Part shown: positions 23,684 to 30,147 of the stretch, in pieces | How positions within the stretch are numbered: the first letter of the stretch is position 1 | Layout of the letters: the number at the start of each line of letters is the position of its first letter | IMG/VR virus record: IMGVR_UViG_3300043654_000076 | Span: 1-35,654 of that record | Direction: 5' to 3' (one strand) | Length of the DNA: 35,654 nucleotides | Source of the DNA: a virus | Position numbers and translations under genes: made by a program | The notes under the pieces: model-generated | Databases searched by the model: none | Seen by the model: only the letters and a program-made list of their open reading frames with translations | What the model was told of the DNA's origin: nothing

Positions 23684-24714
23684 TGGCACCCCCGAGCCAG
23701 GCACAGATCGATGACATCCTGCGCCGCCTCGCCGCCATTGAGGCCTCTTCCGGCAGGGTGTCCTCGGTGCTGGCCCCTCTCACCGGCAACGGACTTCCGG
23801 CGACCCCACTCGGCCTGCAGACGCCACTCGCTGCGGCCCTCGGTGGTACCGGGGTCGCTGGATACAGCCAAGGTGACCTCCTGTATGCCTTGAGCTCCGT
23901 GCAGCTCGCGCGTCTTGCCGCCGGCCCGGTCAACACCGTCCTCACCAGCAACGGACCAGGCGTCGCGCCCTCGTGGCAAGTCGTCACCGGAGTCTCCGGC
24001 GGCTGGCAGACGCTCTACTCGATGGACCTCACCGGGCAGGCGAATCAGAACCTCCTAACCGGCGGCGACGGGGTGAAGACCATCGGCGGCAAGCCGTGGA
24101 CGCTGAACAACTCCGCGCATGTCACGACCGCGCGCATCGACAACGGCGTCGGATTCACGTTCACCGCGAGCGACGCAACCGGCGGCACGCTGAGCGCCAA
24201 GATTACCGACCTCTATGCCAACGCCAATCTGCTCCACGACGACATAGAGCTGTGGGTGCGGTCGATATTCACTGTCCCGGCCACCGCGGGCGCCTATCCC
24301 GTCGTCGGCTTCGGCGACTCCAACACGTTCACGAATGGAGCGAATTTCGACGCCATCACTGGCCCTCGATACACCGCCGGGCTGGCCTGGCTCAGCGTCT
24401 TTCAGATCAACGGGAACAACAACCCGTCCTCCCTGAACAATCCATATAGTAACAGCCTGACGGATGACGTCGTCGTTATCCGAATGCACTCGGCGTATTC
24501 ATATTCATTCTTCAGCGGCGCCTGGGTCGGGCCAAACTTCCCCGTCTTCAATACCCTCCGCAACCGGGGGAATATCATTTATCCGGTGCAATCAACGCAG
24601 TTGACCGGCAAGGAGCCCGTCAACGTAAGCGATATGGTGATCGGCCTTGCGGTCGGCGGCGCGGCCAACGCTCAACAGGTAGCGACCCGTATCGATCTGG
24701 TGGTGCGCCAATGA
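23683..24714 (+). CDS. Tail fibre / receptor-binding protein
   Basis: 343 residues; the ATG at 23683 is chosen as the longer open frame upstream overlaps the previous fibre gene. N-terminus is helical (SQAQIDDILRRLAAIEAS); residues 45-100 carry the fibre repeat LAAALGGTGVAGYSQGDLLY ... NTVLTSNGPGVAPSWQ. Residues 105-343 are one beta-rich domain (WTLNNSAHVTTARIDNGVGF; ELWVRSIFTVPATAGAYP), of the lectin or jelly-roll style. From about 24000 the base composition falls clearly below the neighbours (GC by eye near 55%) and A/T-ending codons increase, as expected for a recently acquired host-recognition domain. Confidence 0.78.
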   Translation: MAPPSQAQIDDILRRLAAIEASSGRVSSVLAPLTGNGLPATPLGLQTPLAAALGGTGVAGYSQGDLLYALSSVQLARLAAGPVNTVLTSNGPGVAPSWQVVTGVSGGWQTLYSMDLTGQANQNLLTGGDGVKTIGGKPWTLNNSAHVTTARIDNGVGFTFTASDATGGTLSAKITDLYANANLLHDDIELWVRSIFTVPATAGAYPVVGFGDSNTFTNGANFDAITGPRYTAGLAWLSVFQINGNNNPSSLNNPYSNSLTDDVVVIRMHSAYSYSFFSGAWVGPNFPVFNTLRNRGNIIYPVQSTQLTGKEPVNVSDMVIGLAVGGAANAQQVATRIDLVVRQ

Positions 24715-24772
24715 GGGTCGGCCCCGTCGACTTTCATCTCTGCGACGTGCACTTGCGTGTTCTGGGGCGGCG

Positions 24773-25078
24773 ATGATTTTAAAATGGCGCACGGCCTTCG
24801 TCATCCTGGCCCTCTCGCTGGTGCTGCTCGCGGGCATGTACCTATGCCTGCGCCAGGGCGGCGACACCTCGCAGAAGCTCTTCTCGGACCTCGCCACCGC
24901 GCTGGTGCTCCTCGCCGTCAGCATGGCCGGCAAGAGCAGCGTGGAGCACCTCGCCGACGGCGGCGGGGTCCGCGGCGCGATGAGGTCCTTGCTCACTGAG
25001 GCCCGGCCAGGCGATGCTCCGGCGCAGGGCACGACCACCGTGACCGAGACGTCCAAGACCACCGAGGTGAAGCCGTGA
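24773..25078 (+). CDS. Two-helix holin-like membrane protein
   Basis: 101 residues, ATG at 24773 after GGGGCGG; a TTTAAA lies right after the start codon (ATGATTTTAAAATGG). Helix 1 is about residues 7-26 (AFVILALSLVLLAGMYLCLR), helix 2 about 38-53 (SDLATALVLLAVSMAG). The tail is hydrophilic and Thr/Lys-rich. Size and topology are holin-like, so the phage may have a second holin or antiholin besides the 10161 gene. The stop overlaps the next GTG. Confidence 0.65.
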   Translation: MILKWRTAFVILALSLVLLAGMYLCLRQGGDTSQKLFSDLATALVLLAVSMAGKSSVEHLADGGGVRGAMRSLLTEARPGDAPAQGTTTVTETSKTTEVKP

Positions 25079-25851
25079 AGCTCCCGCTCGCAGCACTCCT
25101 GCTCCTCGCCGCGCCCGCGGCCCTCGCTCAGTACATCCCGCCGGTGGTGGGCTCCGTCACGGCGTCCAACGCGAGCTGCTCCTCCACCTCCCAGGCCTAC
25201 CAGGTGCTGGCCGGCGTGGCCGGCGCCAACTCCGTCGGCGTGTCGATTCCGACCTCCACCGCCACCTTCGCCTTCTTCGGCTCCCGCGACGGCGGCGCGA
25301 GCTGGGCGCCGCTCCCCGGCGGCCCCGACGCGACCACCAGCGGTGGGAACTTCACGACCGGAGTCACCCTCTCCGGCGCGGCCTGGAATGGGGTGGTGTC
25401 GGTTGTTGGCATGCGCCAGTTTTGCCTCATTGCCACCGCGTTCACCTCGGTGGCCGGGCAGGTCTGGGTGCAGCCGTCCACCGCGCCAGTGGTTCCCGCG
25501 CAGCTGCTGTACGCGAGTGTGTCGAGCGGCGGCGCGCTGAAGGTCGGCTCACCAAACACCGCTGGCGCCGTACCGACCCAGGTGTCGGTCACCACCAGTG
25601 CGACGCGCATCTTCCTGGCCTCGCCCTTCGACTGCTCGGTCACGGTGCAGAATGAGAGCAATGCGCAGGTGGCCACTTGCGGGTCCACCAATGCGGTGAC
25701 TGCAGGTGCCATCGGCATCACGCTCAAGAAAGGCACCGCCGCGGGGGACGGCACTGGTGGCTCAATGTCCTTTCCGAGCGGCGCCGACATCTGGTGCATC
25801 GCCGACGCGAACACCCTCAACGTCGGTATCCAACCCTTCACCTGCCCGTGA
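25075..25851 (+). CDS. Exported beta-sandwich protein
   Basis: 258 residues, GTG overlapping the preceding stop. MKLPLAALLLLAAPAALAQ is a classic Sec signal with cleavage after ALA. Residues 40-140 follow a module often seen in phage tail proteins, 'SxGVSI..(T)ATFxFFGSRDGGASWxPL...GQVWVQPS'. The second half (VTTSATRIFLASPFDCSVTV; SGADIWCIADANTLNVGIQP) is also beta-rich with Cys that may pair. Exported form of a virion-type module; the role (periplasm, host surface, virion decoration) is unknown. Confidence 0.68.
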   Translation: MKLPLAALLLLAAPAALAQYIPPVVGSVTASNASCSSTSQAYQVLAGVAGANSVGVSIPTSTATFAFFGSRDGGASWAPLPGGPDATTSGGNFTTGVTLSGAAWNGVVSVVGMRQFCLIATAFTSVAGQVWVQPSTAPVVPAQLLYASVSSGGALKVGSPNTAGAVPTQVSVTTSATRIFLASPFDCSVTVQNESNAQVATCGSTNAVTAGAIGITLKKGTAAGDGTGGSMSFPSGADIWCIADANTLNVGIQPFTCP

Positions 25852-25859
25852 GGCCCACC

Positions 25860-26342
25860 GTGCGCTACCTGTCCCTCGCGCTCTCGCTCGCCCTGCTGCT
25901 CCTCGGCGCCGGCATGGTGGCCAGCTCCGCCCGCGCGGTGGCCGGCTCCAACGTCGACAACGGCGCGCCCCCGGTGCCGGGCCCGACGACGCTGTCGAGC
26001 TTCTTGGTCAACGGCGTGGTCACCGCCGCGAGCTACGGCGGCACGGTGCTGCCGGCGCGGGCCTTCCTGGTGCAGGCGGTGCGCTTCCGCGTGTCGGTCG
26101 CCGCCTCCGGCGCCGGCACCGTCACCCTCCGCGCCAGCGACGGGACGAACAACTGCGACGCGGCGGTGAGCTGCGCCCTGGCGACCACCAACACGAGCCT
26201 CCGGCAGGCCGCGGCACCGAGCGCCGGGAGCTGCACCTTCCCGGCGTCGGCGACCATCACCTACTCCGTGGCCAGCTCCACCTGCGCCGTCACCCAGCCG
26301 CTCGTCCTGGGGACGGTGGACGTGGAGGGGACGTGGCAGTAG
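25860..26342 (+). CDS. Exported Cys-containing beta protein
   Basis: 160 residues, GTG 8 bases after the previous stop. Signal peptide MRYLSLALSLALLLLGAGMV ... ARA. The mature part is beta-rich with four to six Cys (DGTNNCDAAVSCALATTNTS; SAGSCTFPASATITYSVASS; STCAVTQP), suited to disulphides in the periplasm. It may be co-expressed with the preceding exported protein as a pair. Its 3' end overlaps a convergent minus-strand gene by 53 bp. Confidence 0.65.
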   Translation: MRYLSLALSLALLLLGAGMVASSARAVAGSNVDNGAPPVPGPTTLSSFLVNGVVTAASYGGTVLPARAFLVQAVRFRVSVAASGAGTVTLRASDGTNNCDAAVSCALATTNTSLRQAAAPSAGSCTFPASATITYSVASSTCAVTQPLVLGTVDVEGTWQ

Positions 26343-26505
26343 TCGTCTCCGGCGGCAGCTCCTCGCGGGTGTGGAGCGCGAGCTCCATCATCCGGCCGCG
26401 GGGGTAGAAGGCGCGGAGCAGCCGCCGCGCCCCGTTGATGACCACCCGGTAGCACAGGGCGCTCTCGGGCTCACCCAGGCCGCTGCTGACCAGCTTGAGC
26501 GCCAC
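26290..26505 (-). CDS. Small uncharacterised protein, end of early arm
   Basis: 71 residues from a GTG preceded by GGAGGGCGGCG, within the 3' end of the upstream gene (35-base overlap). Sequence MALKLVSSGLGEPESALCYR and INGARRLLRAFYPRGRMMEL looks like a real small domain; the tail is Pro/Thr-rich. The last 53 bp overlap the plus-strand exported-protein gene, so one of the two tails may be wrong. Unknown function. Confidence 0.5.
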   Translation of the reverse strand: MALKLVSSGLGEPESALCYRVVINGARRLLRAFYPRGRMMELALHTREELPPETTTATSPPRPPSPGRAAG

Positions 26506-26734
26506 CGCCGCCCTCCTCGTCGAGCACCGTGTCCGCGTCCTGCAGGGCGGCGAGGCCGCCGCAGAGGGTCACCTCGTAGCCCACGCGCTGGCCGACCGGG
26601 GAGCCGGTCGGGAACAGCGCGGCCAGCGCCTCGAGCACCAGGCGCGCCTCGCCCGCCGGGCAGGCCCCGTCGCCCAGCAGGAGCTGGACGAGGGGCCCGT
26701 GGTTCACCACCCGCAGGATGGTCGCGACGCGCAT
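26471..26734 (-). CDS. Small uncharacterised protein after SprT-like gene
   Basis: 87 residues, ATG overlapping the SprT-like stop (TGATG). It begins MRVATILRVVNHGPLVQLLL and contains LVLEALAALFPTGSPVGQRV and GYEVTLCGGLAALQDADTVL. A plausible alpha/beta fold; no family recognised. It is co-transcribed with the SprT-like gene. Confidence 0.6.
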   Translation of the reverse strand: MRVATILRVVNHGPLVQLLLGDGACPAGEARLVLEALAALFPTGSPVGQRVGYEVTLCGGLAALQDADTVLDEEGGGGAQAGQQRPG

Positions 26735-27393
26735 CACTCCGCCTTCTCGAACTTCTCGCCGCAGGCGTTGCAGGTGGCGTCGAAGTTCTCGACCGCGACG
26801 CGCACGTTGACCGGCTTCTCGCACTGGCAGCTCCACTTCTTGAGCGGCGAGCCGGCCGGCTTCATCTTCCGGGCGACCCTCATCAGCGGCTCGTCCGGCA
26901 CCTTGGCGGCCTCGAGGTAGTCCGTGAACGGCGAGCCCTTGGTGATGCCGGTGGTGTGGCCCCCGGCGTCGCAGGGCACGCCGAGCGCCTCCGCCCAGCC
27001 GCGGAAGCGGGCGTCGTGGCCCTGCTTGGTGCCCTTGCCGGCGAGGTGCTCGGCGGCGTGGAGGGCCTCGTGGAGCAGGACGTGGAGCACGAAGCGCTTG
27101 CTCTCGCCGAGGTGCATGACGTTCATCACCACCCGGTCCTTGAGTCCCAGCCCATCGCGGCCGAGCTTGTAGTGGCCGTACTGCTTGACGGCGATCTTCT
27201 CCACCGAGATGTTCACGGTGGGGCACGGCACGCCCACCGTCTTCTCGATGAGGCGCCCGAGCGGGCGCGCGTGCGAGTAGAGGAAGTTGATGACCTCCGT
27301 CGGCACCACCCCGCCGAGCACCCCGCCGATCGCCTTCCTCGTCGCCAGCCTCCGCACCGCCCCGTGGGCCCTCATGTCCTCATTCTGCGCCAT
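26734..27393 (-). CDS. SprT-like zinc metalloprotease
   Basis: 219 residues, ATG with GGAGGTCGACA upstream. The HExxH motif is at LLHEALHAAEH (His108, Glu109, His112), with a further ligand likely in GHDARFRGWAEALG (His126). A C-terminal zinc ribbon has Cys189, Cys191, Cys208 and Cys211. This is the layout of SprT/Spartan-type proteases, which digest DNA-bound proteins. In a phage replication operon it could clear DNA-protein crosslinks or host nucleoid proteins. It has its own promoter candidate (27414-27442). Confidence 0.8.
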   Translation of the reverse strand: MAQNEDMRAHGAVRRLATRKAIGGVLGGVVPTEVINFLYSHARPLGRLIEKTVGVPCPTVNISVEKIAVKQYGHYKLGRDGLGLKDRVVMNVMHLGESKRFVLHVLLHEALHAAEHLAGKGTKQGHDARFRGWAEALGVPCDAGGHTTGITKGSPFTDYLEAAKVPDEPLMRVARKMKPAGSPLKKWSCQCEKPVNVRVAVENFDATCNACGEKFEKAE

Positions 27394-27413
27394 TGTCGAC
27401 CTCCTTGAATTTT

Positions 27414-27442
27414 TAAATAGCAGGTCAGACAGCGCTTGTCAA
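27414..27442 (-). promoter_or_regulatory. Sigma-70-type promoter before SprT-like operon
   Basis: On the minus strand: TTGACA (27437-27442, perfect -35), a 17-base spacer and TATTTA (27414-27419, 3/6 -10) that runs into TTTAAAA. It lies in the 3' end of the helicase gene. The -35 shares GTTTGACAA with the promoter at 33041-33069. Confidence 0.55.
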
Positions 27443-28831
27443 ACTGTCCAGAAACCTCCTCTGGTAGCCGGCCTTCTCCTCGAGGATCGCGGCCACCCGG
27501 TCGTCGGTCGGGCCGCAGAGGAGCGCGCAGGAGGTCACTGACGGCGCCCGCTGGCCGACGCGGGCGAGCCGGCCGTCCCCCTGCAGCCGCAGGCGCGTGG
27601 ACCATGGCAGCGTGTACCAGACCGCGTGCGCCCCACCAGCCTGGAGGTTCAGCCCGTGGCCGGCGCTCTCCGGCTGCAGGAGCAGCGCCTCCAGCTCCCC
27701 GCGGTCCCAGCGCTCCATCGCGCGCGGGTCGTCGATGTGGGCCCAGGCGCGGCGGGCGCGGTCGAGCTCCCGGCCGACGCGCTCACGCTCGTGCCGGAAC
27801 CAGTAGAACACCAGCGCGGGCGCGCCCTGCAGTTCGTCGAGCACGCCGGAGAGCGCGGCGAGCTTCTCGCCGTGGACCTCGTCCCAGTCGTCCTCCCCAC
27901 CGCCCAGATACACCGCGCCGCCCGCGAGCTGGCGGAGCTTCTGGGCCACCGCGCTGGCGGAGAGCGCCTCCAGCTCGGCGCCGGAGTCCAGCTCGGCGAA
28001 GAGCTGCCGCTCGAGGTCTCCGGCCACCCTGGCCACCCCCGCCGGCCAGCGGCAGCGCACCGAGTGCGGCACCACCGGGGGCACGCGCGCCTCGGGCTGC
28101 GGCGGGATGGAGAAGCACCAGGGGCGGGCGCGCAGGTGGATGGAGGCCTCGCAGTCGGCGGAGGTGCGGCAGCAGCCGCCCCCGGCGGAGGGCAGGGCGC
28201 AGTCGTGCCCGTGCTTCAGGCGCCACTGCGGGTGGCGCCAGCCGACGTCCTCGAAGTAGCGCGCCTGGAAGTCGGTGAACGTCGGCCCGAGCGGGCCCTC
28301 GCCGCCGACCATGAACAGCTCGCCCCACAGGTCCATCAGGTGGTTGCCCACCGGGGTGCCCGTCATGCCCAGGCGCACCGGGATGCCCATCGCGCAGTTC
28401 CTGACGCGGCGGAAGCGCACGCTGCCGGGCGCCTTCATCTTGTCCAGCTCGTCGAAGACGACCGCCCGATACCGGCGCTCGAGGTCGACCGCCTCCGAGA
28501 GGTGCCAGAGCTGCTCGTAGCTGACGCACTCGACGTGCGCGTCCTCGGGCATCGGCGCCGCGCGGCCGGAGCGCAGCCCGTCGCCGACGTGCGCCACCTT
28601 CAGATTGGCGAGGTGCTCCCAGGCCGCCAGCTCCGGCGCCCAGACCTCGCGGGCGACGCGCGCCGGGGCCACCACCAGCGCCGGCCATGCGCCGAGGTCG
28701 GCGAGCGCGGTGGCCGCGACGGCGGTCTTGCCGTGGCCGAGCTGGACGAGCAGCGCGACGCGGGGGTCGCCGGAGACCACCCGGTCGACCCCCGCGCGCT
28801 GGAACCCGAACAGGGCGGACCTCGGCCTCAC
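27425..28831 (-). CDS. SNF2/DEAD-type helicase with Cys-rich insertion
   Basis: 468 residues, GTG overlapping the preceding stop. Motif I LGHGKT (31-36), motif II DELD (127-130), motif III TGTP (157-160), and motif VI QGDGRLARVGQR (417-428), the SNF2 superfamily-2 set. Phages with the same replication module carry such a SNF2 helicase. Between the halves is an unusual Cys/His-rich segment, residues 207-240 (HGHD-C...GGGCCRTSADC...WCF) with Cys211, 220, 221, 227 and 239. Likely remodels replication or recombination intermediates. Confidence 0.86.
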   Translation of the reverse strand: MRPRSALFGFQRAGVDRVVSGDPRVALLVQLGHGKTAVAATALADLGAWPALVVAPARVAREVWAPELAAWEHLANLKVAHVGDGLRSGRAAPMPEDAHVECVSYEQLWHLSEAVDLERRYRAVVFDELDKMKAPGSVRFRRVRNCAMGIPVRLGMTGTPVGNHLMDLWGELFMVGGEGPLGPTFTDFQARYFEDVGWRHPQWRLKHGHDCALPSAGGGCCRTSADCEASIHLRARPWCFSIPPQPEARVPPVVPHSVRCRWPAGVARVAGDLERQLFAELDSGAELEALSASAVAQKLRQLAGGAVYLGGGEDDWDEVHGEKLAALSGVLDELQGAPALVFYWFRHERERVGRELDRARRAWAHIDDPRAMERWDRGELEALLLQPESAGHGLNLQAGGAHAVWYTLPWSTRLRLQGDGRLARVGQRAPSVTSCALLCGPTDDRVAAILEEKAGYQRRFLDSLTSAV

Positions 28832-29148
28832 CCCTCGAAGACCCCTTGGTGCTCGGGCGGCGCCCCGGCCAGGAGCTGCGCGAGCTCCTCCTCAGTGGCG
28901 GAGGGCGCGCCCGCGGGCGGGTCAACCTGGACGACGTGGGAGGGTTGCTTGCCCACGAGCTCGCCCATGTCGACCAGCGGCTTCACCCCGTAGCGGGTGG
29001 CGGCGCTCCCCCACAGGCGCGAGTCGCAGGCGCGCGGCCTGCCGGAGGCCTGGCAGAGCGCGACCACCGCGCGCTCGGTGGTGAGCCCGGCCACCTCGTC
29101 CTGCAGCTCGACCGGGGACTTGCACATCGGGCATTGGATCGTCCTCAT
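28828..29148 (-). CDS. Small Cys-containing protein
   Basis: 106 residues, ATG overlapping the VRR-NUC stop (ATGA) with GAGGGAGG upstream. N-terminus MRTIQCPMCKSPVE has a CxxC knuckle (Cys6, Cys9), with further Cys at 32 and 41. The C-terminus is acidic (ATEEELAQLLAGAPPEHQGV). A zinc-binding accessory protein is plausible; no family recognised. Confidence 0.65.
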   Translation of the reverse strand: MRTIQCPMCKSPVELQDEVAGLTTERAVVALCQASGRPRACDSRLWGSAATRYGVKPLVDMGELVGKQPSHVVQVDPPAGAPSATEEELAQLLAGAPPEHQGVFEG

Positions 29149-29474
29149 CGTACCTCCCTCGTGTTGAACTTCTCCTCGGCGACCGTCCTGCCACCGAGGG
29201 TCATCGCCTTGCGCCTGCGAAGTGAGTCCACGAGCCCCTCCAGGCGGTCGGCCACGACTACCAGCTCGCCGTTCGCCCGCAGTCGCGGGATGCGCCGCCG
29301 CTGCGCCGGGGTCAGGTCGCCGTCCTCCGCCTTCCACTCCACCCAGGCGTGCACCCCGTGGCCCATGAGCACCAGCCGGTCGGGCCAACCCTCGTGGCCG
29401 ACCTTCAGGGCCTCCCAGCCCTCGGCCTCGAGCAGCCGCTGCCCGGCCCGCTCCAGCGAGGACTCGCGGCTCAC
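29145..29474 (-). CDS. VRR-NUC nuclease
   Basis: 109 residues, GTG overlapping the previous stop. The PD-(D/E)xK core is clear: GHEGWPDRLVL (Asp32), then AWVEWKAEDGDLTPAQ (Glu46-x-Lys48, Gln58). This is the VRR-NUC family of single-domain phage nucleases, related to structure-specific enzymes such as FAN1. Length is typical. It sits among the PolA/SNF2/DUF2815 genes as is usual. Confidence 0.85.
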   Translation of the reverse strand: MSRESSLERAGQRLLEAEGWEALKVGHEGWPDRLVLMGHGVHAWVEWKAEDGDLTPAQRRRIPRLRANGELVVVADRLEGLVDSLRRRKAMTLGGRTVAEEKFNTREVR

Positions 29475-29764
29475 TTGGCCCCCGCGGCCTGGGGCTCGTG
29501 CAGGCGGCACCACTGCTCGGGCCGCATCAGCGGGAACCAGGAGAAGGTGGCCCACCCGACGCCGCCCTTCTGCGGCACCGGCGCGCAGGTGGTGCTCGGC
29601 GGGTTGAAGCGGCACTCCCAGGTGGCGCCCACCTGCCGGATGAAGCGGCAGTTGCAGCAGGCCGGGGAGGTGGCGCCGCTCGCGCCCGCCGTCGCGGCGT
29701 CGGCCGCGGCCCTCGCGGCCTCCGGCGTCGCCTCGTCGCTCCCGAGCAGCTCGTCGCCGGGCAC
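29471..29764 (-). CDS. Small Cys/Trp-rich protein
   Basis: 97 residues, GTG two bases after the upstream stop. After an Ala-rich 30 residues it reads CCNCRFIRQVGATWECRFNP, then C...GWATFSWFPLMRPEQWCRLH. Cys36, Cys37, Cys39, Cys51, Cys60 and Cys86 form a pattern commonly seen in small phage proteins, consistent with a metal or iron-sulfur site. Function unknown. Confidence 0.68.
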   Translation of the reverse strand: MPGDELLGSDEATPEAARAAADAATAGASGATSPACCNCRFIRQVGATWECRFNPPSTTCAPVPQKGGVGWATFSWFPLMRPEQWCRLHEPQAAGAK

Positions 29765-29766
29765 GG

Positions 29767-30027
29767 TCAGGCCCCCCGCGCGAGCAGCGCGGTGACGCGC
29801 CGGGCGTTCTCGGAGCGGAGCGCATTGTGGTAGACGCCGAGCAGCCGCGTGACGAGCGACAGCCTCCGCCGCCCGGTCACCTCGACCTTGAGCATCCTCT
29901 CGAGCTGGGGGAGGCCAGGCTGCCCCTCCCGCTTCCAGCGCTGGTGCAGCGCGTCCCAGTTGCCCATCTGCTCGTCGAGCAGCCGGCGGTCGCGCCGCGA
30001 CACCCTCACCCGCTTCAGGTCCAGCAT
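29767..30027 (-). CDS. Small basic helical protein
   Basis: 86 residues, ATG separated from the TTTAAAA element by one base. MLDLKRVRVSRRDRRLLDEQ and ERMLKVEVTGRRRLSLVTRL with LLGVYHNALRSENARRVTAL indicate a basic helical DNA-binding-type protein. No family recognised. Confidence 0.65.
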   Translation of the reverse strand: MLDLKRVRVSRRDRRLLDEQMGNWDALHQRWKREGQPGLPQLERMLKVEVTGRRRLSLVTRLLGVYHNALRSENARRVTALLARGA

Positions 30028-30030
30028 GTT

Positions 30031-30147
30031 TTAAACCAGCCCTTCCTTGTCGGCGAACCACTGCTCCACCACCATCTCGCCCGGCTCGCTGTCCTCCGCC
30101 CACACCTCGGAGTCGTCGTGGATGACCCTCGCGCCGGGGCCGCTCAC
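30031..30147 (-). CDS. Acidic miniprotein
   Basis: 38 residues, GTG overlapping the polymerase stop and TAA inside the TTTAAA element at 30030-30035. The sequence is rich in Glu/Asp (IHDDSEVWAEDSEPGEMVVE) and ends QWFADKEGLV. The tight overlap between two real genes is the main support. Confidence 0.5.
   Translation of the reverse strand: MSGPGARVIHDDSEVWAEDSEPGEMVVEQWFADKEGLV

Noticed and set aside
23683-24714. A diversity-generating retroelement acting on the fibre gene
   Set aside because: No reverse transcriptase, no template repeat and no C-type lectin variable region at the C-terminus.
24757-24999. Open frame starting inside 24757-24999 including the ATG at 24784
   Set aside because: The product is His/Arg/Pro-rich; the overlapping frame from 24773 has two clear membrane helices.
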